Position numbers and translations under genes: made by a program | Assembly (NCBI GenBank): GCA_963815375.1 | Contig: CAWFGX010000001.1 | Coordinates: 434,001-498,000, forward strand | DNA from: JASHPR01 sp963815375 | GTDB taxonomy: Bacteria; Actinomycetota; Actinomycetes; Streptosporangiales; Streptosporangiaceae | DNA: 64,000 nucleotides | Reading direction: 5' to 3' | Shown: positions 20,087 through 29,214 of the stretch, piece by piece | How the letters are laid out: each line of letters starts with the position of its first letter | Position numbering within the stretch: the stretch's first letter is position 1 | Notes under the pieces: model-generated | Seen by the model: only the letters and a program-made list of their open reading frames with translations | Databases searched by the model: none | Told to the model about the DNA's origin: nothing

Positions 20087-22060
20087 ATGCACCGGAATTC
20101 CGCGCGGATCGTCGTGGCAGGGCAGCCTGTCAACTGGCTGGGAGCCAACTTCTGGTCCCGGACCGGCGGCCCGCTGATGTGGCGGAACTACGATCCCGGC
20201 ACTGTACGCGGGGAGCTGGCGGTGCTGCACGAGCACGGCCTGACCATGACCCGCTCGTTCTTCTACTGGCCGGACTTCATGCCCGAGCCCGACCGCATCG
20301 ACGAGGCCATGGCCGAGCGCTTCACCGACTTCCTGGACCAGCATGCCCAGGCCGGGATGTCAACGGTGCCGACATTCATCGTCGGCCACATGTCGGGCGA
20401 GAACTGGGACCCAGCCTGGCGCGACGGCCGGGACCTGTACTCGGACGTCTGGATGGTCGGGCGGCAGGCCTGGTTCGCAGGTGAGATGGTGCGCCGCTTC
20501 GGTACTCACCCGGCGGTGTGCGGCTGGCTGGTCTCGAACGAGATGCCGATCTACGGCGGCTGGGGCGAGCCAGGCGTTGTCGCCGCCTGGGCTCAGATCA
20601 TCAGGGACGCAGTGCGCGCCGCTGGCGGGCGGCAGCCGTTCTCGCTCGGCGACGGCGCGTGGGGAACCCAGTTTAGCCGCGCCCGCGCCGGGTTCGCGCT
20701 CCCGGAAATCGCGCCGTTCTGCGACTTCGTCGGCCCGCACGTGTACCCGGTCGGCGACGATCAGATCCGGCAGCACTACGCCGCCGCGTGGCAGTGCGAA
20801 CTGGCCGGCACGTTCGGCCGCCCGGTCGTGCTTGAGGAGTTCGGCGTCAGCTCGGACTTCGCCTCTGGTGCCAATGCCGCCCACTACTACCGCCAGGTCC
20901 TGCACAACAGCCTGCTGGCCGGCGCGACCGGGTGGATCGGCTGGTGCAACTCCGACTACGACGACCTCGCGCACCAGGATCCGTACCGGCATCATGCGTT
21001 TGAGCTGCACTTCGGGCTCACCGACAGCCGCGGCAACCCCAAGCCGCAACTCGCCGAGATGAAGGCTTTCGCTCAGACGCTGCGGGCGGTCGACATCGGC
21101 CGCTGCGAGCGCGCCCCGTCCGACGCGGCCCTGGTGGTGTCGTCCTACCTGGACACCGGCTACCCGTCCACCTCGGCCGACGACCCTGCCTACATCAACG
21201 ACACGCTGCGGCAGGCTTATGTGTCCGCCCGGCTCGCGGACCTGCCGGTGGCGCTGGCCAGGGAGAGCAGCGGCATCGGCGACGACGCCCGGCTCTACCT
21301 CGTGCCGTCGGTCAAGCAGTTGCTCGCCCCGACCTGGCAGCGGCTGGAACGCCTCGCTGACGGGGGCGCCACGGTCTACGCCTCCTACTCCGGGGGTAAC
21401 AACGCCGTGCACCGCGGCCCGTCATATGGACGCCTCAACGCGACGTTCGGGGTCGAGCATCAGCTCCGGGCCGGTCTGGTCGACCCGATCGAGGACGACC
21501 AGGTGACGTTCACCTTCAGCCGTGACTTCGGCACGCTCTCAGCAGGCGACCGGCTGACCTTCCGCGCCGGCGGCAACGAGCACAGCCGCGCCTACCTCCC
21601 GGTCCGCCCGGACGGGGCGCAGGTGGTGGCGTTCGACGGCCGCGGCAGGCCTGCCCTGCTGCTGCGCCGGGCCGGCGCGGGCTCGGTGGTCCTGTGCACC
21701 TACCCGATCGAGCACATGGCGGCGGCTACGCCACGGGCCAACCCGGAGGCAACCAGCGCCATCTACGACGCGCTGGCGGCGCATTCCGGCCTGCGCCGGC
21801 TGGTTTCAGTAGACGATCCGCGGATCGCCTCCGACGTGCTCCTCCATTCCGGCGGAACGCGATTCGCGTGGCTGGTGAGCCAGGCAGACGAGCCCGTTAC
21901 GGTCAAGCCGGAACTCATGCCCGGCCTGCGTCTGGCCCATCTCGACGGCTCCGCCGCCGACGAGGCCGCCACGCTGGCGCCGTTCGGAGTCAGCGTTTTC
22001 CGGCTGGACACCGCGCCCGATTCGGCCGGGCCGGCGGTCCCCCCGGCACCGGGGCCGTGA
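20087..22060 (+). CDS. GH5-like glycoside hydrolase (clan GH-A)
   Basis: 657 aa from the ATG at 20087, with GAGAGGAG upstream. The N-terminal TIM-barrel begins GQPVNWLGANFWSRTGGPLMW. The putative acid/base glutamate is in WLVSNEMPIYGGW, and the nucleophile is in VVLEEFGVSSDF. The C-terminal half (VPSVKQLLAPTWQRLERLAD..ATVYASYSG) resembles the trimerisation-type domain of GH42 beta-galactosidases, followed by a small beta domain. There is no signal peptide, so it is probably cytoplasmic. An endo- or exo-beta-mannanase or beta-galactosidase role is possible, but the specificity cannot be read. The operator upstream links it to the LacI regulon. Confidence 0.8.
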   Translation: MHRNSARIVVAGQPVNWLGANFWSRTGGPLMWRNYDPGTVRGELAVLHEHGLTMTRSFFYWPDFMPEPDRIDEAMAERFTDFLDQHAQAGMSTVPTFIVGHMSGENWDPAWRDGRDLYSDVWMVGRQAWFAGEMVRRFGTHPAVCGWLVSNEMPIYGGWGEPGVVAAWAQIIRDAVRAAGGRQPFSLGDGAWGTQFSRARAGFALPEIAPFCDFVGPHVYPVGDDQIRQHYAAAWQCELAGTFGRPVVLEEFGVSSDFASGANAAHYYRQVLHNSLLAGATGWIGWCNSDYDDLAHQDPYRHHAFELHFGLTDSRGNPKPQLAEMKAFAQTLRAVDIGRCERAPSDAALVVSSYLDTGYPSTSADDPAYINDTLRQAYVSARLADLPVALARESSGIGDDARLYLVPSVKQLLAPTWQRLERLADGGATVYASYSGGNNAVHRGPSYGRLNATFGVEHQLRAGLVDPIEDDQVTFTFSRDFGTLSAGDRLTFRAGGNEHSRAYLPVRPDGAQVVAFDGRGRPALLLRRAGAGSVVLCTYPIEHMAAATPRANPEATSAIYDALAAHSGLRRLVSVDDPRIASDVLLHSGGTRFAWLVSQADEPVTVKPELMPGLRLAHLDGSAADEAATLAPFGVSVFRLDTAPDSAGPAVPPAPGP

Positions 22061-22107
22061 CTCGGCCCGGACTTGCCGAATCCCAGCAGGCCTCTTGAAT
22101 AGATTCG

Positions 22108-22123
22108 ACTAAACCGATTAAGT
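22108..22123. promoter_or_regulatory. LacI-type operator upstream of the secreted glycosidase
   Basis: ACTAAACCGATTAAGT, matching 14 of 16 positions of the 9480 site. It ends 43 bp before the ATG at 22167. Confidence 0.65.
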
Positions 22124-22166
22124 AGAGCCATCGCCTTAGGCAGGCTAATCGCCCGAAGGAGTGGCC

Positions 22167-23768
22167 ATGTTTGGGGTAGCGAGAGGCAGGCACCGCGTCA
22201 CGCGAGTTGCCAGGTGCGCGGTGAGCGCCGGCGTCGTCCTCGTGGTGGCAGCAGCCCCCGCGGCGGTGGCCAGCACGCGTACAGTGCCCACCCCGCAGGG
22301 CGGGCTGGTGTCGCCGGTGGCGCTCGGGGTCAACACCGCGCCGTGGGACTACATTTACGCCGCCGACACGTCGGCAGGCGGCGGGGTGAACACGATCCAG
22401 CCGCTGCTGCGGGCCGCGGGCATCGGCCTGCTCCGCTACGGCGGCGGCTCCTACGCCGACTATTACGACTGGCAGACCAATTCGAACATCCAGAACTGCC
22501 TGCCGTACGACACCACGGCCTCATTCGTGGTGACGCCCGCCGGCTGCGCAACCTCGGATTCGCTCGACTTCGACCAGTTCTCCGCCCAGGCCAAGGCGGT
22601 CGGCGCCGGGAGCTTCGTGACCGTGAACTACGGCTCGGGCACGCCGGCCGAAGCCGCGGACTGGGTCAGCCATTCGCTGACCACACCGGGGGATGCCGTC
22701 GCGTTCTGGGAAGTCGGCAACGAGAACTACGGCTGCTGGGAGGTCAATAACCCGCTATCGGGGCCGCCCGAGAATTACCAGGGCTACATCCCGAACACGT
22801 ACACGGAGGTGAACGGCGCCTACGAGAACCCGACGTGCCCGCAGGTGACCGAGGGCGAGGCGGCGGGGACCCAGACCCTGGCGACCTCATACGCTGTCAA
22901 CGCGCTTCCGTTCCTGCGCGCGATGAAGGCCGCCGACCCGTCCGCGCAGATCGGCGTGCCGTGGGCCTTCGGCAGCAGCGTGCAGGGCGCGTCCGTGCCC
23001 GACAGCGACGAGTGGAACAGCACCGTGCTGGGGCGCGACGGCAGGGACGTCAGCTTCGTCGACGCGCACTACTACCCATTCACGTTCAGCGGCACCACGG
23101 GCGGAAGCAACCCGACCGACCAGCAGGTGCTGCAGTCCCTGATGTCGGTGCCCTCGCTCTACCGGCAGATCCGCGGCGAGCTCGACGCCTATGACCCGAA
23201 CGCGCAGGTGATCGTGGGAGAGACCGGCGTCTCCAACAACGAGACCGCGACCGTCTGCACTCCCACCGGGGCGCTCTTCGCGGCCGGGGACGTCCTGACC
23301 TGGCTGGCCGCCGGAGCACAAAGCGTGGACTGGTGGGACATGAACAACTACGGCAACACCACCGCAGCGTGCACCAACCCGGACTACGGGATGTTCACCT
23401 CGAGCTCGCCCCCGGTGCCAGAGACTCCCTACTACGGGTATCTGCTGGCCTCCGTGCTGGCTCAGCCGCATGCGCTGCTCGCCGCCATGCCCACCTCCGA
23501 CCCCGCCGATGTCCTGGCCTACCGGTCCCTCCTGCCTGGCGGCAAGGAGGCCATCGCGTTCCTCAACACCAGCACCAGCTCAGCGCAGACGGTGCGCTTC
23601 GACTCCGGGATGCGCTTGTCGGGCGCCCTGCGCACCTGGACCTACTGCGCGGGCAGCCAGAACGCCACCAGCTCGAACATCGTCCAGGGCACGGTAAGCG
23701 CGTCCTCGCTGGCTTCCGGCGTCACCCTGCCGGCTGAGTCGATGCTCATCGCTGAGGGGCAGGGCTAG
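22167..23768 (+). CDS. Secreted clan GH-A glycosidase (arabinofuranosidase-like)
   Basis: 533 aa from the ATG at 22167, set by GAAGGAG at 22155-22161. The signal peptide has basic residues then VSAGVVLVVAAAPAAVAS. The catalytic region reads LRYGGGSYADYYDW, then FWEVGNENYGCW (probable acid/base glutamate) and VIVGETGVSNNE (probable nucleophile). This arrangement resembles GH51/GH44-like alpha-L-arabinofuranosidases or endoglucanases. The C-terminal beta-sandwich (AYRSLLPGGKEAIAFLNTST) fits GH51-type enzymes. It is the only secreted enzyme among the four operator-linked glycosidase genes, so it may release the oligosaccharides the others consume. Confidence 0.78.
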   Translation: MFGVARGRHRVTRVARCAVSAGVVLVVAAAPAAVASTRTVPTPQGGLVSPVALGVNTAPWDYIYAADTSAGGGVNTIQPLLRAAGIGLLRYGGGSYADYYDWQTNSNIQNCLPYDTTASFVVTPAGCATSDSLDFDQFSAQAKAVGAGSFVTVNYGSGTPAEAADWVSHSLTTPGDAVAFWEVGNENYGCWEVNNPLSGPPENYQGYIPNTYTEVNGAYENPTCPQVTEGEAAGTQTLATSYAVNALPFLRAMKAADPSAQIGVPWAFGSSVQGASVPDSDEWNSTVLGRDGRDVSFVDAHYYPFTFSGTTGGSNPTDQQVLQSLMSVPSLYRQIRGELDAYDPNAQVIVGETGVSNNETATVCTPTGALFAAGDVLTWLAAGAQSVDWWDMNNYGNTTAACTNPDYGMFTSSSPPVPETPYYGYLLASVLAQPHALLAAMPTSDPADVLAYRSLLPGGKEAIAFLNTSTSSAQTVRFDSGMRLSGALRTWTYCAGSQNATSSNIVQGTVSASSLASGVTLPAESMLIAEGQG

Positions 23769-23793
23769 TGGCCGCGAGCCGCGGACCCGGGGC

Positions 23794-23819
23794 GGGCAAG
23801 GCTTGGAGAAGCCTTGCCC
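23794..23819 (+). terminator. Strong terminator hairpin
   Basis: GGGCAAGGCTT and AAGCCTTGCCC form a perfect 11-bp stem with a 4-base loop, 25 bp after the stop of the secreted glycosidase. No long U-tract follows, as is common in high-GC actinobacteria. Confidence 0.75.
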
Positions 23820-23850
23820 GGACGCCCGCGCGGCGGGGTTTGACGGGGGG

Positions 23851-23977
23851 TTATTCGAGCGGCTGACGGGACATGCCGGCAGGCTCACGGCCGGCGGCCA
23901 GCCACCCGATCAGTACCGGCGGCCAGCGGCATGCCGACGAGGATCACCAGCAGGTTGGTCACCGGGACGGCTCGCCG
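23851..23977 (-). pseudogene. C-terminal remnant of an FtsX-family permease
   Basis: Read on the minus strand, the frame VPVTNLLVILVGMPLAA is followed, after a shift of frame, by GWLAAGREPAGMSRQPLE and a stop codon at 23851-23853. Together they match the usual C-terminus of actinobacterial FtsX-like ABC permeases (a last membrane helix, then GWLLAGREPxxxxRQPLE). Only about 40 codons remain, frameshifted, and they end where the kinase remnant begins on the other strand. Confidence 0.6.
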
Positions 23978-24459
23978 GGCGGACAGGGAGGAGCGGCTGC
24001 AGATCGCGCGCGAGCTGCACGACGTCGTCGCGCACACGACGAGCCTGATTGCTGTGCAGGCGGGGGTCGCCAACTACGTGATCAGCGCGCGGCCGCACGA
24101 GGCAGCCCGAGCGCTGTCGTCCATCGAGCAGATCAGCCGGGGTGCGCTGCGTGAGATGCGGGGGTTGCTCGTGGTACGGCGGGCCGAGGGAAACGACCCA
24201 GCGCCGCAGCGGCAGGACGGCGTGCTGGTACCAGCACCGGGACTGGCGGACCTGGGCAGCCTGGTGAAGCGAGCCGCCGAAGCCGGCGTCCGAGTGGACC
24301 TAGACATCCGCGGCGAGCGACCCCGGCTTTCCGCCGGGCTGGACCTGGCTGCCTACCGGGTCATGCCGCCTGCTCACGAAACTCGATGCACGCGATCGCG
24401 CCCAGCTCGTCATCGCCGCCTACGACGCCGGCCTGGTCAGGCCGCCCCATGGAAGCTAA
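23967..24459 (+). pseudogene. Fused remnants of a NarL-type kinase and response regulator
   Basis: The first part reads as a HisKA_3 dimerisation/phosphoacceptor region: EERLQIARELHDVVAHTTS (phosphoacceptor His in ELHD), through LDLAAYRV, which is where the ATPase domain should start. It then breaks off. From 24370, in another frame, LLTKLDARDRAQLVIAAYDAGLV ends in a stop at 24457-24459; this is the C-terminal end of a NarL/FixJ LuxR-type response regulator. The sensor, the ATPase domain and nearly all of the regulator are missing, so an internal deletion joined the two genes. Not functional. Confidence 0.7.
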
Positions 24460-24715
24460 CGGGTCAGCCTGTCCCTTAACGGCCGGGCATATTACGTTCA
24501 GCGACCCCTTCCCGGAATAACTGTAATAAGTCCCCCGAGGGATGGGCACCCGCGGCCAGTGGATCCGCTTTAAAGGCCCGAAGCGGCTGGCCGTCGGCGC
24601 TGACGCATTCATGATCTCCTTGCCAGGGCCGCCCGCGAGTTTGCGCTTGCTGGAACTGGCGCAGCGCTCGCAACTCGACAGATCCCGCGGCTCGGCTGGG
24701 TGGCCATCTGGGCGG
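24460..24715. other. Intergenic, nothing recognised
   Basis: This 256-bp stretch follows the decayed two-component genes. No frame gives a recognisable protein and no clear hairpin was found. Confidence 0.4.
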
Positions 24716-25240
24716 CTAGGGCCGGGAGAAGCGCCACCGGGTCTGGCTGAACTTCTTGCCCTTGCCGAAACCGAGGACCTTCGACGGAGCGACGCGGTAC
24801 ACCAAGGCGCTGCCGTTCCGGATGGCGTCCCCCAGACCGGACCAGGTGCCCTCGGGGGCCGTGAAACGGCGGCCGTATTTCGACTCGTAGGTGTCCGCGA
24901 CCCTGTTGAGCTCGGCCTCATCGCTCACCGTCGCGGCGTCGCCCTCCGCCACCAGGTCGACGCCGTCGGCGAGATCGTTGCGCCCGGTCATGAGGATGCA
25001 ATGCGGGTTCTGCGCGAGGTTCCTGGCCTTGCGCTCGCCGGGACCGGTGCAGAAGTACAGCGCGCCGTCCAGCCAGATTCCCAGCAGCGTGGTGACGTGG
25101 GGGCGCCCGTCCGGGCGTACCGTCGAGAGCCAGTACACCTCGGCATCCCGCAGGCCACCGCGCGCCTGCGTCCACTGCGTCGGGACCGCACCGGGACTGC
25201 TGAACGCACACAGTTCGGTCACCGGCTCCTGCTCAGCCAT
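24716..25240 (-). CDS. Pyridoxamine 5'-phosphate oxidase-fold protein
   Basis: 174 aa. The split-barrel flavin-binding pattern is visible: YWLSTVRPDGRPHVTTLLGIWLDGALYFCTG, with the conserved segment RKARNLAQNPHCILMTG. This matches the PPOX class often found as F420- or FMN-dependent enzymes in actinobacteria. It lies alone, downstream of decayed DNA and 434 bp from the helicase gene on the other strand. The substrate cannot be inferred. Confidence 0.82.
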   Translation of the reverse strand: MAEQEPVTELCAFSSPGAVPTQWTQARGGLRDAEVYWLSTVRPDGRPHVTTLLGIWLDGALYFCTGPGERKARNLAQNPHCILMTGRNDLADGVDLVAEGDAATVSDEAELNRVADTYESKYGRRFTAPEGTWSGLGDAIRNGSALVYRVAPSKVLGFGKGKKFSQTRWRFSRP

Positions 25241-25674
25241 GGCTTGTCTCCCTCTCCGCTACTTTTCTCACGGCTGCCCGGCGGCGGGAACCCGATCCGG
25301 ACAGACCGGCGCAGCACGACGACATTCCCGAGCTGGTCACCCTGGCCTGCACCATAGCCCGTTGGGAGAGCGAGCTGGCCGACGACTCCGAATGCGTGCG
25401 CTGGCTGCGCTACCCCCAGCCACCCGACCGGCGCCGCCGGATCGAGATCTTGTGCGACGCCTACGGCATCCCCATCCCCGCAGACAGAGGTTCTGCCGTC
25501 CGACCAGCCGCATCGAGCTGTCGTGCAATCCGTGCGTCACCGTGCTCGGGCCCACGCCCTCCCGTGCCGGCCGTGACGGCCGCCCCTGGCCCCGTTCGGC
25601 AACGCCCCCAGGGCGGTCTAATATGACCGTTTTGGAAGGTAGCTGGGAGCACCTGGTAAGGGGGGATCCAGCCA
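25241..25674. other. Intergenic region with a possible gene remnant
   Basis: A 434-bp gap. On the + strand the frame from about 25280 to 25500 reads DIPELVTLACTIARWESELA..CVRWLRYPQPPDRRRRIEIL..AYGIPIP without stops and looks like genuine coding sequence. It has no start signal and no clear end. I cannot place it in a family. It may be the tail of a deleted gene. Confidence 0.35.
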
Positions 25675-27834
25675 GTGGCTCGCCTGGCGATCGCGCAGAG
25701 CTTCCTGGTCGAATATGCCAAGCTCGACACGGACGCTCGGCGCGCGGTAGAGGCCCTGGTCACCGAGTTCGCCCAGCGCCCGCACGCCTGGCGGTACCTG
25801 GAGAAGCCGCCGCAGGGCCTGGATGATCGGGTCCGCTTGTTTCGGGTCAACAGCCTGTGGCACGGTGTCGTGCTGGCGCCGGATTCTGGTGATACGTACT
25901 GCCTGGTCACGATCCTGCCGCACGAGAAGGCCTATGCCTACGCGGCCGGTCACCGGTTCAGCGTCAACCGGGCGCTCGGCGTGCTGGAGGCCCGCGACGA
26001 GGAGACCATCCAGCAGCTGCGGCCCGCCCTGCAGTCGGAGGCCAGGCCGGATGGCCGCCGGCTGTTCGGGGATGTCACCGACGAGGACCTGACCCGGCTG
26101 GGCGTCGACGCGCAGGTCCTTCCGGTGGTGCGGCTGCTGGCCAGCGAGGCCGATCTGGAACGGCTGCAGATGGCGCTGCCGGACGCGCAGTACAGCGCGC
26201 TGTACGCGCTGGCCAGCGGGATGACGGTGGACGAGGCATGGGCGGAGCTGGCCTGGCTGGCCCCCGGTGGCCGGCCACCGGAGCGGGTTGATGAGCACGA
26301 CCTGGTCTCCGCGATGGAACGCAGCACCGACCAGATCACCTTTGTTCATGAGCAGGAGGAACTGCCGCTCGTCCTGGCTCGCCCGTTCGCGGCCTGGCGC
26401 ACGTTCCTGCACCCGGCCCAGCGCGATGTCGCCTACCGGCCCAGCTACGCTGGCCCCGCGCAGGTGACGGGCGGGCCTGGCACTGGCAAGACGGTCACCG
26501 TCCTGCACCGCGCGGCCTTCCTGGCCGTGCGCGCGGCGATGCCGCCACAGGCCGGCCCGCCGGTACTGGTCACCACGTTCAGCGGAAACCTGGCCGAGGC
26601 CCTCCAGGCCCAGTTGGACCTGCTGATCGGGGACCCGGCCGTGCGCCGCCGGGTCGAGGTGCTCACCGTGGACCGGCTGGCCTACGGCGTGGTCAGCCAG
26701 GCACGCGGCAACCCGGTCATCGCCGACGAGCGGGCGCTGCGCACCCGCTGGGCGCAGGCGGCCGCCGATGCCGGGCTGGCGTTCACCCCGGCGTTCCTGA
26801 CGAACGAGTGGGAGCAGATCATCCTGGCCCGTGACCTGCGCACCGAGCAGGCCTACATGGGCTGCCCGCGCGCCGGCCGGGGGCGGCCGCTGACCAGTGC
26901 CCAGCGCAGCCAGGTCTGGCAGGCAGCCGCGCGGGTCACGGCCGAGCTGGCCGCCGCCCGCGAGGCCACCCCCCTGCAGCTTGCCAACGAGGCGGCCGAT
27001 CTGCTCGGGCAGCCGCGCTACCGGCACATCCTGGTGGACGAGGCCCAGGACCTGCATCTGGCCCAGTGGCGGCTGCTCCGGGTGGCGGTGGCGCCAGGTC
27101 CGGACGACCTGTTCATCGCGGCCGACCCGCACCAGCGCATCTACGACAGCCGGGTCTCGCTGGCCAGCCTGCGGATCAGCGTGCGGGGGCGCAGCCGGCG
27201 ACTGTCGCTCAACTACCGGACCACCGAGGAGATCCTGGCCTGGTCGGTGCCGTTGCTCGGCGCCGAGCCGGTGACCGGCCTGGACGGTGAGGTGGACTCG
27301 CTGCTCGGCTACCGGTCCCCCACGCGCGGCCAGCGTCCGCAGCTGGCGATGGCGGCGAGCCGGGCGGGCGAGTTCGCCGCGCTGGCCAGGCGGATCCGCG
27401 CCTGGCTGAACACCGGCATCGAGCCCCCCGCCATCGGGGTGGCGGCCCGCTCGGCGGGCCTGGCCCGCCAGGCCCGCGAGGCACTGCAGGCCGACGGCAT
27501 CATGACGGTCCCGCTCCGGGGCCCGGGTGACCCGCAGGCGGTCCGGGTCGGCACCATGCACGCGATGAAGGGCCTGGAGTTCCAGGCGGTGGCGGTCATC
27601 GGCGTGGAGAAGGGCCTGGTCCCGGCGCCGGCCGCCCTCACCTCCGAGGCCGAGGACGCCGTCACCCACGCCCAGGACCTCCAGCGCGAGCGCTGCGTCC
27701 TGTTCGCGGCCTGCACCAGGGCCAGGGACCAGCTGTTCGTGTCCGGGACCGGCGCGCCGAGCCCGTTCCTGCCGCATGAGGCCCGGCACGCGCTCGGCGC
27801 GCCGGATTCGCGGGATGTCGCGCTCAGAGCGTGA
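25675..27834 (+). CDS. UvrD/Rep-type helicase with N-terminal RelE-like domain
   Basis: 719 aa with a GTG start preceded by AAGGGGGGA. Residues 1 to about 110 resemble RelE/ParE toxins (AIAQSFLVEYAKLDTDARRA, VRLFRVNSLWHGVVLAP). The rest is a superfamily 1 helicase: Walker A VTGGPGTGKTVTV, motif II ILVDEAQDLHLAQWR, motif III FIAADPHQRIYDSR, motif IV region LSLNYRTTEEI, motif V VGTMHAMKGLEFQAV, and motif VI FAACTRARDQLFVSG. The combination suggests translation- or RNA-linked helicase activity, or a defence role. No antitoxin-like partner gene is adjacent. Confidence 0.85.
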   Translation: MARLAIAQSFLVEYAKLDTDARRAVEALVTEFAQRPHAWRYLEKPPQGLDDRVRLFRVNSLWHGVVLAPDSGDTYCLVTILPHEKAYAYAAGHRFSVNRALGVLEARDEETIQQLRPALQSEARPDGRRLFGDVTDEDLTRLGVDAQVLPVVRLLASEADLERLQMALPDAQYSALYALASGMTVDEAWAELAWLAPGGRPPERVDEHDLVSAMERSTDQITFVHEQEELPLVLARPFAAWRTFLHPAQRDVAYRPSYAGPAQVTGGPGTGKTVTVLHRAAFLAVRAAMPPQAGPPVLVTTFSGNLAEALQAQLDLLIGDPAVRRRVEVLTVDRLAYGVVSQARGNPVIADERALRTRWAQAAADAGLAFTPAFLTNEWEQIILARDLRTEQAYMGCPRAGRGRPLTSAQRSQVWQAAARVTAELAAAREATPLQLANEAADLLGQPRYRHILVDEAQDLHLAQWRLLRVAVAPGPDDLFIAADPHQRIYDSRVSLASLRISVRGRSRRLSLNYRTTEEILAWSVPLLGAEPVTGLDGEVDSLLGYRSPTRGQRPQLAMAASRAGEFAALARRIRAWLNTGIEPPAIGVAARSAGLARQAREALQADGIMTVPLRGPGDPQAVRVGTMHAMKGLEFQAVAVIGVEKGLVPAPAALTSEAEDAVTHAQDLQRERCVLFAACTRARDQLFVSGTGAPSPFLPHEARHALGAPDSRDVALRA

Positions 27835-28099
27835 CCATGTGGCGCTCGAACTACCTTCCCCCGGATGTGGCCTCCGCCGACTGTCGTTTGTGTCAGCTCC
27901 CGGCGGCAGCCCCGCCGCGAGCGTGCTCATCCGGCGCAGCACCGCCGCCCGCGGCCCAGCGGGTGGCGCGCTCAAGCCGCTGGCCGCGGTAACGGTGCCG
28001 CGCCCAGATCGAGTCAGGCACGGAGTGGTGAATATGCGTCCCACCGACTGTGACATTGCGGAACGGGCCGCGCCGCCACGCATCGGGCAGGATAGATCC

Positions 28100-29107
28100 A
28101 TGGCAGGCTCGGGTGGTTCAGCCGCGCTGCCGGTCATCGACATCGCCCCGCTAGTCGACGGCGCGAGGACCGGTGAGGGCACTGTGGTCGCGGAGCAGAT
28201 TCAGGCGTCCTGCCGCGAGCGCGGCTTCTTCTACGTGACCGGGCCCGGCGTGCCAGCAGAGCTGGTGGACCAGCTGACCGCCGCAAGCACCGAGTTCTTC
28301 GCCCTGCCGCTAGCGGACAAGCTGGAGATCGCCATGGCGCGTGGCGGCCGGGCCTGGCGGGGGTACTTCCCGGTAGGCGACGAGCTCACCTCCGGACGGC
28401 CGGATCTGAAGGAGGGACTGTACTTCGGCACCGAGCTGCCGGGCGATGACCCGAGGGTTCTGGCCCGCCTTCCGCTGCACGGCCGCAACCTGTTCCCGCG
28501 GCAGGTCCCTCGGCTGCGGCCGCTGGTGCTGTCCTACCTCGACACGCTGACCAGCCTGGGCCAGGCCGTGCTTCGAGGCGTGGCGCTGAGCCTTGGCCTG
28601 GACGCCGAGTACTTCGCCACTGGGTACACCGCGGACCCGACCATCTTGTTCCGGATCTTCCACTACCCGCCATCGCCGCCACAGGACGACGGCTGGGGGG
28701 TGGGCGAGCACACCGACTACGGGCTGCTGACCCTGCTGGCCCAGGATGACAGCGGCGGCCTGCAGATCGCCACGCCCGAGGGATGGATCGACGCCCCGCC
28801 CATCCCCGGCACGCTGGTCTGCAACATCGGCGACATGCTCGACCGACTGACCGGCGGCTGGTACCGGTCCACGCCACACCGGGTCCGCAACCTGAGCGGC
28901 CACGGCCGGCTCTCGTTCCCGTTCTTCCTGGACCCCGGGTTCGCCGCCGAGGTGCCGCCGCTGCCCGACCACGCCGTCGTCGGCGAGGACGGCCGACGGC
29001 GGTGGGACGGCCAGGACCTGCGTGCCTTCACCGGCAGCTACGGCGACTACCTGCTCGGCAAGGTGTCGAAGGTCTTTCCGCAGCTCCGCCGCGACGTCCT
29101 GGGATAG
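28100..29107 (+). CDS. 2-oxoglutarate/Fe(II) dioxygenase, isopenicillin N synthase family
   Basis: 335 aa. The start at 28100 gives the family's typical N-terminus (LPVIDIAPLV); an in-frame ATG at 28034 with a fair ribosome site is an alternative. The iron ligands are visible as EHTDYG (His and Asp) and STPHRVRN (His). The 2-oxoglutarate-binding Arg is in GRLSFPFF. Members oxidise small molecules, including antibiotics and hormones. It stands alone with a hairpin downstream, so its substrate is unknown. Confidence 0.9.
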   Translation: MAGSGGSAALPVIDIAPLVDGARTGEGTVVAEQIQASCRERGFFYVTGPGVPAELVDQLTAASTEFFALPLADKLEIAMARGGRAWRGYFPVGDELTSGRPDLKEGLYFGTELPGDDPRVLARLPLHGRNLFPRQVPRLRPLVLSYLDTLTSLGQAVLRGVALSLGLDAEYFATGYTADPTILFRIFHYPPSPPQDDGWGVGEHTDYGLLTLLAQDDSGGLQIATPEGWIDAPPIPGTLVCNIGDMLDRLTGGWYRSTPHRVRNLSGHGRLSFPFFLDPGFAAEVPPLPDHAVVGEDGRRRWDGQDLRAFTGSYGDYLLGKVSKVFPQLRRDVLG

Positions 29108-29114
29108 ACGCCAG

Positions 29115-29150
29115 CCAGGCCGCGTGTAACCGGCGTTCTGCGCGGCCTGG
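29115..29150 (+). terminator. Hairpin after the dioxygenase gene
   Basis: CCAGGCCGCG (29115-29124) and CGCGGCCTGG (29141-29150) form a perfect 10-bp stem with a 16-base loop, starting 8 bp after the stop codon. No U-tract. Confidence 0.55.
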
Positions 29151-29214
29151 GCTGCGCGCATTCTTGCTAGAGGGTGGCCCGGATGCGGTTGATCTGCGCG
29201 GCCCTGGGCTGCCT

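Noticed and set aside
25280..25500. A possible transposase remnant (TLACTIARWESEL)
   Set aside because: The pattern vaguely recalls some transposases, but no DDE residues, inverted ends or target duplications were found, so I did not call a mobile element.
25618..28182. A minus-strand open frame of 854 codons
   Set aside because: It is antisense to the RelE-UvrD helicase and the start of the dioxygenase, with Arg, Pro and Gly bias and no domain; a typical high-GC shadow.
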